DNA of 20,381 nucleotides from Ruminococcus sp. UBA4321 (GTDB lineage Bacteria > Bacillota > Clostridia > Oscillospirales > Ruminococcaceae), in assembly GCA_002393815.1 (NCBI GenBank), contig DGUB01000102.1, forward strand, positions 1-20,381, read 5' to 3'. A program made the position numbers and the translations under genes. Position 1 is the first letter of the stretch, and every line of letters begins with the position of its first letter. Under the pieces are notes generated by a model. The model saw only the letters and a list, made by a program, of their open reading frames with translations, was not told the origin of the DNA and ran no database searches. Below, one piece after another: positions 6,316-13,866 of this stretch.

Positions 6316-6948
6316 ATGAAACTGAAGAATCAGCGTGTAAAAGGTTTTACACTCGTAGAATTGATTATTGTTATTTCAATTATTGCTGTGCTTGCTGGCG
6401 TACTTGCACCTACAATGATAACATATTATTGGAAATCGCGTGTAAAATCTGCCAATGCAGAGGCGAAAATGATTTATAATGCTGTACAGACTGAGGCACA
6501 GAAGTATATTGCTTATGACCGTACACAGGAAGACGGCAAAAAAAGCTGTTTGAGGGACTATTATATGATTTCTTATTCTCCCGTTTCCGGTACCAAGGTC
6601 TACACGGTAGATGCTTCTACGTTGCTGGCAAGTTCAGGAGAAATTGATGCAACATCCGATAAAACCAAGGAAGAACTTGTTGCAGCAGCAAATAAGATTA
6701 TTCATAATACAAACCGGACAGTTTCTGAAGCAAGTTCCAAATGCTGGGCTGTCTATATCAATAATTATATCGTAAAAGCCTGCATTGTTGCAGATACTCC
6801 CAATACCACATATGTGGGTCAGTATTCTGCCGGAAAAATTACAGTTCCGGATAACCGCCCGACTCAGTCGTATTCCAGCTGGCTGCCTGGCGGAAGCAAC
6901 GCTTCTCTTATGGCAAATTTGGCACAGAGATATGACACTGCTTCCTGA
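6316..6948 (+). CDS. Type IV pilin-like protein with prepilin cleavage/methylation motif
   Basis: 210 residues. A short basic leader MKLKNQRVKG is followed by the prepilin peptidase site and hydrophobic helix G10-FTLVELIIVISIIAVLAG, with the invariant Glu at mature position 5. After cleavage at Gly10 the helix would polymerise into a pilus or pseudopilus core. The C-terminal ~150 residues form a polar globular region rich in Ser, Thr, Asn and Tyr, with Cys residues that could form a disulfide; I do not recognise its fold. The start is set by GAGGGTGG 6 nt upstream. No prepilin peptidase, assembly ATPase or membrane platform gene is nearby, so assembly must use machinery encoded elsewhere. In Ruminococcus albus, Pil-family pilin-like glycoproteins (the GP25/CbpC work) were linked to cellulose adhesion, and a similar role is a reasonable inference here. 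A terminator follows, so it is monocistronic. Confidence 0.88.
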   Translation: MKLKNQRVKGFTLVELIIVISIIAVLAGVLAPTMITYYWKSRVKSANAEAKMIYNAVQTEAQKYIAYDRTQEDGKKSCLRDYYMISYSPVSGTKVYTVDASTLLASSGEIDATSDKTKEELVAAANKIIHNTNRTVSEASSKCWAVYINNYIVKACIVADTPNTTYVGQYSAGKITVPDNRPTQSYSSWLPGGSNASLMANLAQRYDTAS

Positions 6949-6974
6949 ATCACTGCAATAAAAACAAAATTCTG

Positions 6975-7002
6975 AAAGCCGGTAGCTTTTACCGGCTTTT
7001 TT
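6975..7002 (+). terminator. Rho-independent terminator of the pilin-like gene
   Basis: Stem AAGCCGGTA (6976-6984) with TACCGGCTT (6990-6998), 5-nt loop and a run of six T from 6997. It follows the stop codon by about 27 nt and isolates the pilin transcript. Confidence 0.9.
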
Positions 7003-7078
7003 GCTGTATTTTGTATAATTTCCGCAATTCTGCCAATACTGGAATCAGTTGTTAAAGAAAGGCAGGTTATTGATAATT

Positions 7079-7327
7079 ATGATTAAGGGTGTCAATAAAA
7101 AAGTCATTGAAATCAACCGCCCGGATAGTGCCTATTTTGAACGGGCTGTCCTGTATCTCAAGCCAGAAGTAAATGAAGTACCCCTTCATGCTGCACAGAT
7201 GGAAACACTGGATTATTTTTCCACTCCTCAGAAACAGAAGAAATCACCGCGAGGAGGAGTGTTTTTTCTCCTCGGAATGGCAGTTTCTGCCGGAATATGC
7301 GGACTGGTGATTTATTTTTATCTGTGA
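7079..7327 (+). CDS. Small single-pass membrane protein, unknown function
   Basis: 82 residues from the ATG at 7079; an in-frame TTG at 7070 is an alternative because the GGCAGG at 7061-7066 and AAAGG just before it suit either start only moderately. The N-terminal 55 residues are cytoplasmic in character (MIKGVNKKVIEIN, then a YFERAVLYLKPE motif). A basic QKQKKSPRG precedes one C-terminal hydrophobic helix of about 22 residues ending in a Tyr-Phe-Tyr-Leu tail. This makes it a tail-anchored-like protein with the positive-inside rule satisfied for a cytoplasmic N-terminus. I do not recognise the family. It sits between the pilin terminator and the rlmB promoter, with only a weak -10-like TATAAT at 7014-7019 in front and no clear -35. 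Confidence 0.65.
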   Translation: MIKGVNKKVIEINRPDSAYFERAVLYLKPEVNEVPLHAAQMETLDYFSTPQKQKKSPRGGVFFLLGMAVSAGICGLVIYFYL

Positions 7328-7362
7328 CTGTGTAAATTTTTTCTCAGAAGTGCAAAAAGGAC

Positions 7363-7391
7363 TTGTAATTTTTTTTCTGCCATGCTATAAT
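7363..7391 (+). promoter_or_regulatory. Promoter of the rlmB operon
   Basis: -35 TTGTAA (7363-7368), 17-bp spacer, extended -10 TGC TATAAT (TATAAT 7386-7391). It gives a leader of about 37 nt before rlmB and is the only clear promoter before the LCP and lipoprotein genes. Confidence 0.8.
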
Positions 7392-7434
7392 ATTAATAAA
7401 ACAAGGAAATTCCGTCTACAGAAAGGTGAATGTT

Positions 7435-8175
7435 ATGCCTGAAAAAGAAAATATGATTATCGGACGCAATCCTGTCAGGGAAGCACTCCGCAGCGGTCAG
7501 CCCGTAGATACTGTGCTGATGAGCGGAAACGGCGGCAGTCTGAAAGAAATCCGCGAACTCGCTGCTCAGAACGGCGCGGTGATAAAAACTGTTACCGAAC
7601 AAAAACTGAATCAGCTCGCCGAAGGCGGCGCACATCAGGGAGTCATTGCATTCGGTGCATGTGCTTCTTATGTCAGCCTGGATGACCTGCTCGCTGTCTC
7701 GGAGAAAAAAGGCACAAAGCCGTTTCTGATTATCTGTGACGAAATTGAAGACCCTCATAATCTGGGAGCGATTATCCGCACTGCCGAAACCGCCGGTGCG
7801 GATGGCGTTATCATTCCCAAAAGGCGCAGTGCCATGCTGACTCCCACCGTGTTCAAGACTTCTGCCGGCGCGGCAAGCTGGCTGCCGGTGGCAAGAGTTC
7901 CCAATCTTGCCGCCGCCATTGACAGACTCAAAAAAGAGGGTATCTGGATTTACGGCACGGATATGGACGGCACATTATATACAGAAACTTCGTTTGACGG
8001 TGCAGCTGCACTTGTCATCGGTTCGGAAGGTTCCGGCATGAGCCGCCTTGTCAGAGAAAAATGTGATTTTCTGGTAAAACTCCCCATGATGGGAAAAATT
8101 ACTTCCCTGAATGCTTCCGTGGCTGCCGGTATTTTTATGTATGAAATCGTAAGGCAGAGAACTAATAACAGATAG
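7435..8175 (+). CDS. rlmB: TrmH-family 23S rRNA 2'-O-methyltransferase RlmB
   Basis: 246 residues from the ATG at 7435, which has AAAGG 8 nt upstream; the in-frame GTG at 7426 overlaps that Shine-Dalgarno and is less likely. The N-terminal ~75 residues (IIGRNPVREAL...) form the RNA substrate-binding domain, followed by a SPOUT methyltransferase domain with motif 1 NLGAIIRTAETAGA (Asn109, Arg115), motif 2 IGSEGSGMSRLV (Glu198) and motif 3 SLNASVAAGI (Asn226). RlmB methylates the 2'-OH of a conserved guanosine (G2251 in E. coli) in the peptidyl transferase P-loop of 23S rRNA using SAM. It heads an apparent operon; the next gene starts 13 nt downstream. Closely related family members (TrmH-like antibiotic-resistance methyltransferases) are the main alternative. 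Confidence 0.92.
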   Translation: MPEKENMIIGRNPVREALRSGQPVDTVLMSGNGGSLKEIRELAAQNGAVIKTVTEQKLNQLAEGGAHQGVIAFGACASYVSLDDLLAVSEKKGTKPFLIICDEIEDPHNLGAIIRTAETAGADGVIIPKRRSAMLTPTVFKTSAGAASWLPVARVPNLAAAIDRLKKEGIWIYGTDMDGTLYTETSFDGAAALVIGSEGSGMSRLVREKCDFLVKLPMMGKITSLNASVAAGIFMYEIVRQRTNNR

Positions 8176-8188
8176 GAGATACCCATAC

Positions 8189-10543
8189 ATGAAAAAAGAA
8201 AGAGAGAATACAGAAACAACAAAACAGACTGTACAGGAAAAACTGGTGTTCCGGAAGCCGCCGGAACAATCTCCCGGAGAACTCCGCTCCAGCCGGACAA
8301 CTGTTTCTTTTATCGAATCCGGTACGCCGGAACGTGAGAACAATACCGCCCGGACTGCAGACAGAAAAAATGCCGAGCCGGTCTATGACAGTACACCTAA
8401 AATCCGCAGAATGAGCGATTCCACCAGAGCCAGAGAAGCAGAGAAAAACAGAAAAAATCAGCAGAAAGGCAAGGCTCCGGAAGAAGAAAATTATACTTAT
8501 GAAAAAGAACGTCCCGAAGGGGAATATCTCTATACACAGATTCATGATGCCAAAAAATATAAAAAAAGAAAACGCTTTTCCCGGCAGAATGATGTCACAG
8601 CAATGGCAACCGAAACTTTACAGCTCGATTTGCGCGATATTATTCCGGTAGCTGTTCCGCAGCAGGAACCTGTCAAGCCGGTGGATGTCAAGCCTGCCCC
8701 CAGAGCGCAGAGAACCAGCATGAACCTCAGCGCGTCCGACCGCGGCGCGATGACTGCCGATTCCCTTGATGTCACCATCCGGCGCACTCCCGAAGAAGCC
8801 GCCGAGGAAACACGCCGCCGTCAGCGGATTTCCGATATGATGAAACTGGAAAATACGGCGGAAATTCATTCCGATATCAAAGAACTCCGCAGTGCAGTTG
8901 CATTCCGTGCAGGCGGTCTGATGCTTGCAGCTGTCATCAGCACTTATCTTTCCGTCAGATATGCTTTTGATTTTGTATGGCTTAACAGCATTCCGGAAGC
9001 ACTCATCTGCCTGATGCAGGTGCTGCTCGGACTGGCAGCAGCTTCGGTCTGTGTGCCTGCTCTCCGCAACGGTCTGACCCGTCTGGTACAGTTCCGGGCG
9101 GATACGGACAGTTTTGCCGCGGTGGCATGGCTTTCCTGCATGCTGGATTCTTTTTTCGGCATCTTTGGTCTCCAGCATGAAGGCCTGGCAAGTCATTTCA
9201 TGCCCTGTGCGATTTTTATCCTGCTTCTGCATACTATTGGAAAATTATTTATTATCGACCGTGAAGAACTGAATCTGAATGCCATTGACAAGCATTTTGA
9301 CTGTTACGGTGTACACATTGTCGAGGACGAATCCAATGCCGATATCCTTGCCCGCGGCGTGGTGAGCGATTTTCCGGTGATGGCAGCCATGCGGAAAATT
9401 ACTTCTCTGAAAGATTTCCGTCAGTATACCTATTCGGCAGATTTGGCTGACTATTTTTCTCGTTTTGCCGTTCCGGCAAGCTGTATTTTCTCCCTGATTG
9501 CTTCTCTTGTCATGACGCTGTTTCATGGCGGCGGTTTCAGCTATGCACTGGGTTTGTTCTCCATGTTTTCCGTAGCTGCCGGAGGCGCAGCCATTACATT
9601 TGTCGTAAACCTGCCTTTGTACAACGCTGTCAGAAAACTCTGGAATCACGGCATTCTTCTGATGGGCTGGCAGAGTGTGGACGATTTCTATGACACCAAT
9701 TCCCTGGTACTGGATGCTTCTTCCATCTTTCCGGAAAGTTCCGTTCAGCTCCGAGGTGTCAAGATGTATTCCAATGTCAAGACCGAAGAAACCCTTCTGG
9801 CAGCGGCAAGTCTCGCACGTCATGCCGGAAGTGCGTTCAGCCATATTTTCAACGAAGTCTTGCAGGGCAAAGAACAGCGGCTCTATCCGATTGAAAACTA
9901 TGTCTATGAAGATTCGCTCGGTTTGTGCGGCTGGATTCACAATCAGCGTGTTCTGCTCGGTACCCGTGAACTGATGCTCCGGCACAGAATCGAAGGGCTT
10001 CCCTCGAAAACCAAAGAAGCAGAACTGACCGGAGATGACCGCGATGCCGTTTATCTTTCCATTTCCGGCAATCTGTCTGCCCTGTTTGTTGTGGAGCTTC
10101 AAGCAGACAATAACGTAGAATTCTGGATGAAAAAAGCAGTCAAGCGCAATATGAGCCTGATTATTCATACCGTTGACCCGATTATTACGCTTTCCCGGAT
10201 TTCGGAATTGTTTAAAATTCCGGAAGAAATGATAAAAATTCTTCCCGTAAAAATGCAGGAAGTCTATGACGAAGAAACAGCCGCTGTCAAGGAAATGAGT
10301 GCTTCTGCGGCATGTACAAACAGTTTCGGCAGTGTGATGAAATTAATCATTGATGCCAAAATTGTCCGGAATGCTGCTACAGTCGGAATTTTTCTCCAGG
10401 CTGTCAGCATCCTGATTGGTCTGGTGCTGGTGCTGATGGAATCCCTTCTGCATGTAGGCGTGACACCTGCCTGGATTATCATTCTCCAGTGCATCACCTC
10501 GCTGATTACTGTTTTTGGCATCAGCATGTGGCGTACATTCTGA
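8189..10543 (+). CDS. Degenerate P1B-type ATPase-like membrane protein (pseudo-ATPase)
   Basis: 784 residues, AGGAG 10 nt before the ATG. Residues 1-239 are hydrophilic, highly charged and probably disordered. Then come eight hydrophobic segments in the 4+2+2 layout of P1B metal ATPases: about 241-260, 271-292, 310-328 and 336-356, a soluble A-domain-like loop (360-420), 425-445 and 451-473, a large soluble domain (485-725), then 731-752 and 759-780. Residues 488-515 (GILLMGWQSVDDF...SLVLDASSIF) align with the P1B pattern GilikGg.alE...D.vvfDKTGTLT, keeping the Asp (509) but losing KTGT. The TGES loop, the membrane CPC motif (here AGGAA), TGDN (here HTVD, 660-663), PEDK (here LPVK, 685-688) and GDGxNDxP are all changed or absent. 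It is therefore very unlikely to transport by phosphorylation, yet the frame is long and intact. The next gene starts 16 nt later. Confidence 0.78.
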   Translation: MKKERENTETTKQTVQEKLVFRKPPEQSPGELRSSRTTVSFIESGTPERENNTARTADRKNAEPVYDSTPKIRRMSDSTRAREAEKNRKNQQKGKAPEEENYTYEKERPEGEYLYTQIHDAKKYKKRKRFSRQNDVTAMATETLQLDLRDIIPVAVPQQEPVKPVDVKPAPRAQRTSMNLSASDRGAMTADSLDVTIRRTPEEAAEETRRRQRISDMMKLENTAEIHSDIKELRSAVAFRAGGLMLAAVISTYLSVRYAFDFVWLNSIPEALICLMQVLLGLAAASVCVPALRNGLTRLVQFRADTDSFAAVAWLSCMLDSFFGIFGLQHEGLASHFMPCAIFILLLHTIGKLFIIDREELNLNAIDKHFDCYGVHIVEDESNADILARGVVSDFPVMAAMRKITSLKDFRQYTYSADLADYFSRFAVPASCIFSLIASLVMTLFHGGGFSYALGLFSMFSVAAGGAAITFVVNLPLYNAVRKLWNHGILLMGWQSVDDFYDTNSLVLDASSIFPESSVQLRGVKMYSNVKTEETLLAAASLARHAGSAFSHIFNEVLQGKEQRLYPIENYVYEDSLGLCGWIHNQRVLLGTRELMLRHRIEGLPSKTKEAELTGDDRDAVYLSISGNLSALFVVELQADNNVEFWMKKAVKRNMSLIIHTVDPIITLSRISELFKIPEEMIKILPVKMQEVYDEETAAVKEMSASAACTNSFGSVMKLIIDAKIVRNAATVGIFLQAVSILIGLVLVLMESLLHVGVTPAWIIILQCITSLITVFGISMWRTF

Positions 10544-10559
10544 GGGGAGGCGGCACAGC

Positions 10560-11942
10560 ATGAATGAGATTCCCGAAAGCAGAAACAATGCGGATTTACC
10601 CCGTCCCCGGCAGTTTTCCGAACCGATGCAGAACTTTCAGACCGGTGAACTGCCGCCGCTGAAACGCCGGGGTGCGGAATCCGGCAGTCCGGTGCATACA
10701 CAGGAATTTCGGATTCCCAAAAAAGCAAAGACTTCCGACGAGTTTCAGACACAGGAAATCGAACTTCCGGAGTTTCCGGAGGAGGAAGAAGACTTTCCCG
10801 GAGAAGATATTGATTATGGAGCTTACGAAGAATATGACCGCCCGGCACGGCATAAAAAAAACGCGTCAGGCAGTGCCGGAACACATAAGAAACAGCATAA
10901 ATCTACAGAAGTTTCCAAAAAACAGACTTCCCGAAATCAGCCGAAACCTGTACACAAGAAGAAACATTCCCACGGAGGCGGTTTTTTGAAAAAATTCATC
11001 CGGCATATTATTGTATTTCTGGTGATTATTTTTGCAATTTATTCTGTCATTTCGCTGCTGCTGATACGTCAGCTTGAAAAACTCCCCAGAGGAGAACGCA
11101 CCGTGACTTCCGGCACACTGGATGCCGGGTATGTCCGGAGTGTGCTGCTGATTGGCACGGATGCCCGGAATGTCGGTTCGGAACGCGGACGCTCTGATAC
11201 TATGATTCTGTTATCGCTTAATTCAAGAACGCAGAATATTTATCTGACTTCTTTCATGCGTGATGCTTATGTGAATATTCCCGGCTACGGAAGCAATAAG
11301 CTGAATGCAGCGTATTCCTACGGCGGTGCGGAACTGCTGATGGATACGCTCGAACAGAATTATCAGGTCAGCATTGATGATTACTGTGTTGTCAGCTTTA
11401 TGGGATTTGCCGGAATTATCGATGCATTCGGCGGCGTAAAAGTCAGCCTTTCCGATGAGGAGGCAAACGCACTGAATGTGATTCTGCAAAGCGAAGTCAA
11501 TGAACTTGCCGGAGATGACCCGCTTTCTGATTTTATCGAAAAAGGCGGCACTTATCTGCTTAACGGCAAGCAGGCACTTTCTTATGCAAGAATCCGCTAT
11601 GTCGGAAACGCCGATTTTGAACGTACTTCCCGTCAGCGTGAAGTCATGACACAGCTTTTGCAGAATGCAAAATCCAGAGCAGTCACAGCCGTGCCGAAGC
11701 TGATTTCTTCTGCCATGCCGCATCTCGGAACAAATATGACTGATACAGAATTATATTTTCTGTCACTGCGTGTGCCGTTTGCCATGGGCTATGACATTCA
11801 GCAGATGCAGATTCCTGCCGACGGCACTTACACCCCGGCAGATATTGACGGGCAGTCCGTTCTTCAGGTCGATTTTGATGCCAATGTTCAGCTGCTGCGC
11901 GATTCTGTATACTCTGCTCCGGCAGAAGTTCCCGTTCAGTAA
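10560..11942 (+). CDS. LytR-CpsA-Psr (LCP) family cell-wall polymer transferase
   Basis: 460 residues from the ATG at 10560, set by GGGGAGG 9 nt upstream; the frame runs further 5' but that would overlap the previous gene. Residues 1-145 are cytoplasmic, charged and probably disordered, with a very acidic patch (EFPEEEEDFPGED) followed by Lys/His-rich sequence. One TM helix (about 148-170) anchors an extracellular LCP domain. Diagnostic motifs are GTDAR (199-203), GRSDTM (210-215), FMRD (232-235), NKLNAAYSYGG, and YARIRY...DFERTSRQRE. LCP enzymes transfer undecaprenyl-linked glycopolymers such as wall teichoic acid or capsule to peptidoglycan, with the conserved Arg and Asp residues holding pyrophosphate and Mg2+. 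The cytoplasmic tail is longer than in typical LCP proteins, and it sits next to another protein with a long charged N-terminus. Confidence 0.92.
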   Translation: MNEIPESRNNADLPRPRQFSEPMQNFQTGELPPLKRRGAESGSPVHTQEFRIPKKAKTSDEFQTQEIELPEFPEEEEDFPGEDIDYGAYEEYDRPARHKKNASGSAGTHKKQHKSTEVSKKQTSRNQPKPVHKKKHSHGGGFLKKFIRHIIVFLVIIFAIYSVISLLLIRQLEKLPRGERTVTSGTLDAGYVRSVLLIGTDARNVGSERGRSDTMILLSLNSRTQNIYLTSFMRDAYVNIPGYGSNKLNAAYSYGGAELLMDTLEQNYQVSIDDYCVVSFMGFAGIIDAFGGVKVSLSDEEANALNVILQSEVNELAGDDPLSDFIEKGGTYLLNGKQALSYARIRYVGNADFERTSRQREVMTQLLQNAKSRAVTAVPKLISSAMPHLGTNMTDTELYFLSLRVPFAMGYDIQQMQIPADGTYTPADIDGQSVLQVDFDANVQLLRDSVYSAPAEVPVQ

Positions 11943-11951
11943 GGAGAAACT

Positions 11952-12827
11952 ATGCGTAAATTTTTCTGGATGACATTATGTTTTGTCTTTCTGCTGACAG
12001 GCTGCCGGAAGGCAGAAACCGTTCCGGTTTCCAATTCCATCAGCATTACCAAAGAAACCGCTGTCGAAACACTTCCCGAAACCGAAGCCGAAACGCTCTC
12101 CATTCCGGAACGCGCGGCACAGTTCCGGAAGTCAGAACATCAGCATATCTATGATGAATGTGAAGTCCTGACCGAAAATGAAAACGGTCTGCACAGCAGT
12201 TATCTGGAATGGATTGCTTCTTCCCGGCTGGTGAATGCCTTTGTTGTCATTACAGATAACCTGAACGGCAGTTCTCCGGAACAGTTTGCTGAAAGCTATT
12301 ATCAGACAATCTCAGATGCGGCTGTTCCGGACGGATTTCTTGTGTTAATCAATAATGATACCAATCAGGATATCATCTACACAGCAGGCAGATGCCGCAG
12401 CTGGATGACACAGACAGAGATTTCCGTTGTTCTCGATGGTGCAACCCGTGACCTGATAGAAGGCAGATTCGCCGATGCCCTGAACCGGATTCTGCCTGTC
12501 AGCGAACAGCTTCCGGCTTATGTACTGGACAGGACAGCTTCCCTGACCGAAGCCGAAATGCAGGAATTTTCCGGGAAAATCCGTTCTGTTCAGGAAGATT
12601 CCGGCACACAGTGCGCGGTTGTGCTGCTGCCGTTTCCGGAAGACGGCGAACCGGATGTGACATTTTATCAGGACAGAATGCAATGTGATACGCTTCTGCT
12701 GCTCGACCCGGAGAAAAAACAGTGCCGCATCATCGGTGAAGCTTCTCTGTCGGAAGCAGCAGTTCTTGAAGTTCTGGAATCTCAGGGTCTGCCCTGGTCT
12801 GTTCGGAACTTTCTTGAAAATATTTGA
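11952..12827 (+). CDS. TPM-domain-like lipoprotein
   Basis: 291 residues, AAGGAG 5 nt upstream and overlapping the LCP stop, so translation is likely coupled. The signal peptide ends in a clear lipobox L15-T16-G17-C18. A Thr/Glu-rich spacer (about 20-55) precedes a region resembling a TPM (YgcG/Psb32) domain: YDECEVLT, AFVVITDNLNG, FAESYYQ, DGFLVLINNDTNQDIIYTAGR, then a helical stretch ending in ALNRILPV. A second, shorter copy seems to begin at about residue 189 (YVLDRTASLTEAEMQEF..., CAVVLLPF..., LLLLDPEKKQCRIIGEASL), so the protein may hold one and a half TPM units. TPM domains are found in envelope proteins with proposed phosphatase or chaperone roles; none can be assigned here. The last gene of the rlmB cluster; no convincing terminator follows before the moxR promoter. 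Confidence 0.72.
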   Translation: MRKFFWMTLCFVFLLTGCRKAETVPVSNSISITKETAVETLPETEAETLSIPERAAQFRKSEHQHIYDECEVLTENENGLHSSYLEWIASSRLVNAFVVITDNLNGSSPEQFAESYYQTISDAAVPDGFLVLINNDTNQDIIYTAGRCRSWMTQTEISVVLDGATRDLIEGRFADALNRILPVSEQLPAYVLDRTASLTEAEMQEFSGKIRSVQEDSGTQCAVVLLPFPEDGEPDVTFYQDRMQCDTLLLLDPEKKQCRIIGEASLSEAAVLEVLESQGLPWSVRNFLENI

Positions 12828-12857
12828 AAAATTTTTAAAAAAATTATGAAATACTAC

Positions 12858-12886
12858 TGTACAAATCAAAAACTTTGTGCTATAAT
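12858..12886 (+). promoter_or_regulatory. Promoter of the moxR operon
   Basis: Extended -10 TGC TATAAT (TATAAT 12881-12886) with a weaker -35 TGTACA (12858-12863) at 17 bp. It starts a leader of about 25 nt and would drive moxR, DUF58, the transglutaminase-like gene and probably the C39/SH3 gene. Confidence 0.7.
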
Positions 12887-12918
12887 GAAATATAGTAAAC
12901 TGAGGAGGATTTTTATCT

Positions 12919-13854
12919 ATGCAGAAAGAAGTTCAAGGCATTCTACAGAGTGTCGGCAAAGTCATTGTCGGCAAGGACAGCACGATTTTACAGGCGATTA
13001 CTGCCATGCTCTGCGGCGGTCACGTTCTGCTGGAAGATGTACCCGGTGTGGGAAAAACACAGCTTGCAGCAGCCCTTTCGCGTTCTGTCGGCGGCGAATT
13101 CCACAGAATTCAGCTGACTCCCGATATTATGCCTTCTGATATTACCGGTTATTCTGTTGTCAATCAGCAGGACGGCTCACTGGAATATCGTCCCGGTGCG
13201 GCATTCTGTAATTTTCTGCTGGCTGACGAAATTAACCGTGCTTCTCCGAAAGTACAGTCTTCTCTGCTGGAAATTATGGAAGAACATCAGATTAGCCTTG
13301 ACGGTCAGACTCATATTCTGCCTTCTCCGTTTATGGTCATTGCCACACAGAACCCAGTGGAAACTTACGGAACTTACCATCTGCCGGAAGCGCAGATGGA
13401 CAGATTCTTCATGAAAATTTCCATGGGGTATCCGACTTTGCAGGAAGAACTTGCGATTCTGGAACGCAACGGTGAGGGAAATCCTATCTCGAATATTTCC
13501 GAAGCTGTGATTTCTACCAAACAGGTAGCAGAACTTCAGCAGAATGTCAATGCAGTACAGGTTTCTGACGCTGTCCGGAATTATATTCTTGCACTTGTCC
13601 GTGCCACCCGTGAGAGCGATATGGCGGCTCTGGGTGTCAGTCCGCGCGGCAGTATTGCATGTTACAGGGCAGTCCGCGCCGCGGCGTTCATCCATGGCAG
13701 AAATTTTGCCACTCCCGACGATGTCAAAGAACTTGCAGTTCCGGTACTGGCACACAGAATTCTGCTTTCTCCCAAAGGACGCAACAGTCTCGGCAGTACT
13801 GAAGCTCTGGTTCGTCAGCTTCTGGAAACGCTTCCTGTTCCGTCAGAAGCATGA
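12919..13854 (+). CDS. MoxR-family AAA+ ATPase
   Basis: 311 residues; GAGGAGG 10 nt upstream of the ATG. AAA_3 core with Walker A GVGKT (43-47, after EDVP), Walker B LLADEINR (Asp103-Glu104), sensor 1 IATQNP (Asn145) and the family sequence GTYHLPEAQMDRF. The C-terminal lid holds GVSPRGSIACYRAVRAAAFI followed by VLAHRI. MoxR ATPases act as cytoplasmic chaperones that remodel or assemble partner complexes, usually those encoded next to them. Here the next two genes encode a DUF58 protein and a transglutaminase-like membrane protein, the standard MoxR-DUF58-TGM gene triplet. A von Willebrand (VWA) protein, often also present, is absent. Confidence 0.93.
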   Translation: MQKEVQGILQSVGKVIVGKDSTILQAITAMLCGGHVLLEDVPGVGKTQLAAALSRSVGGEFHRIQLTPDIMPSDITGYSVVNQQDGSLEYRPGAAFCNFLLADEINRASPKVQSSLLEIMEEHQISLDGQTHILPSPFMVIATQNPVETYGTYHLPEAQMDRFFMKISMGYPTLQEELAILERNGEGNPISNISEAVISTKQVAELQQNVNAVQVSDAVRNYILALVRATRESDMAALGVSPRGSIACYRAVRAAAFIHGRNFATPDDVKELAVPVLAHRILLSPKGRNSLGSTEALVRQLLETLPVPSEA

Positions 13855-13866
13855 GGATAATTATCT

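Noticed and set aside
9245..10168. 307-codon minus-strand frame
   Set aside because: Antisense to the pseudo-P1B-ATPase gene, whose other frame has coherent domain and membrane signals and a ribosome binding site; the antisense product has no recognisable features.
10515..10559. Longer N-terminus of the LCP protein
   Set aside because: It would overlap the last codons of the previous gene with no ribosome binding site, whereas GGGGAGG precedes the ATG at 10560.
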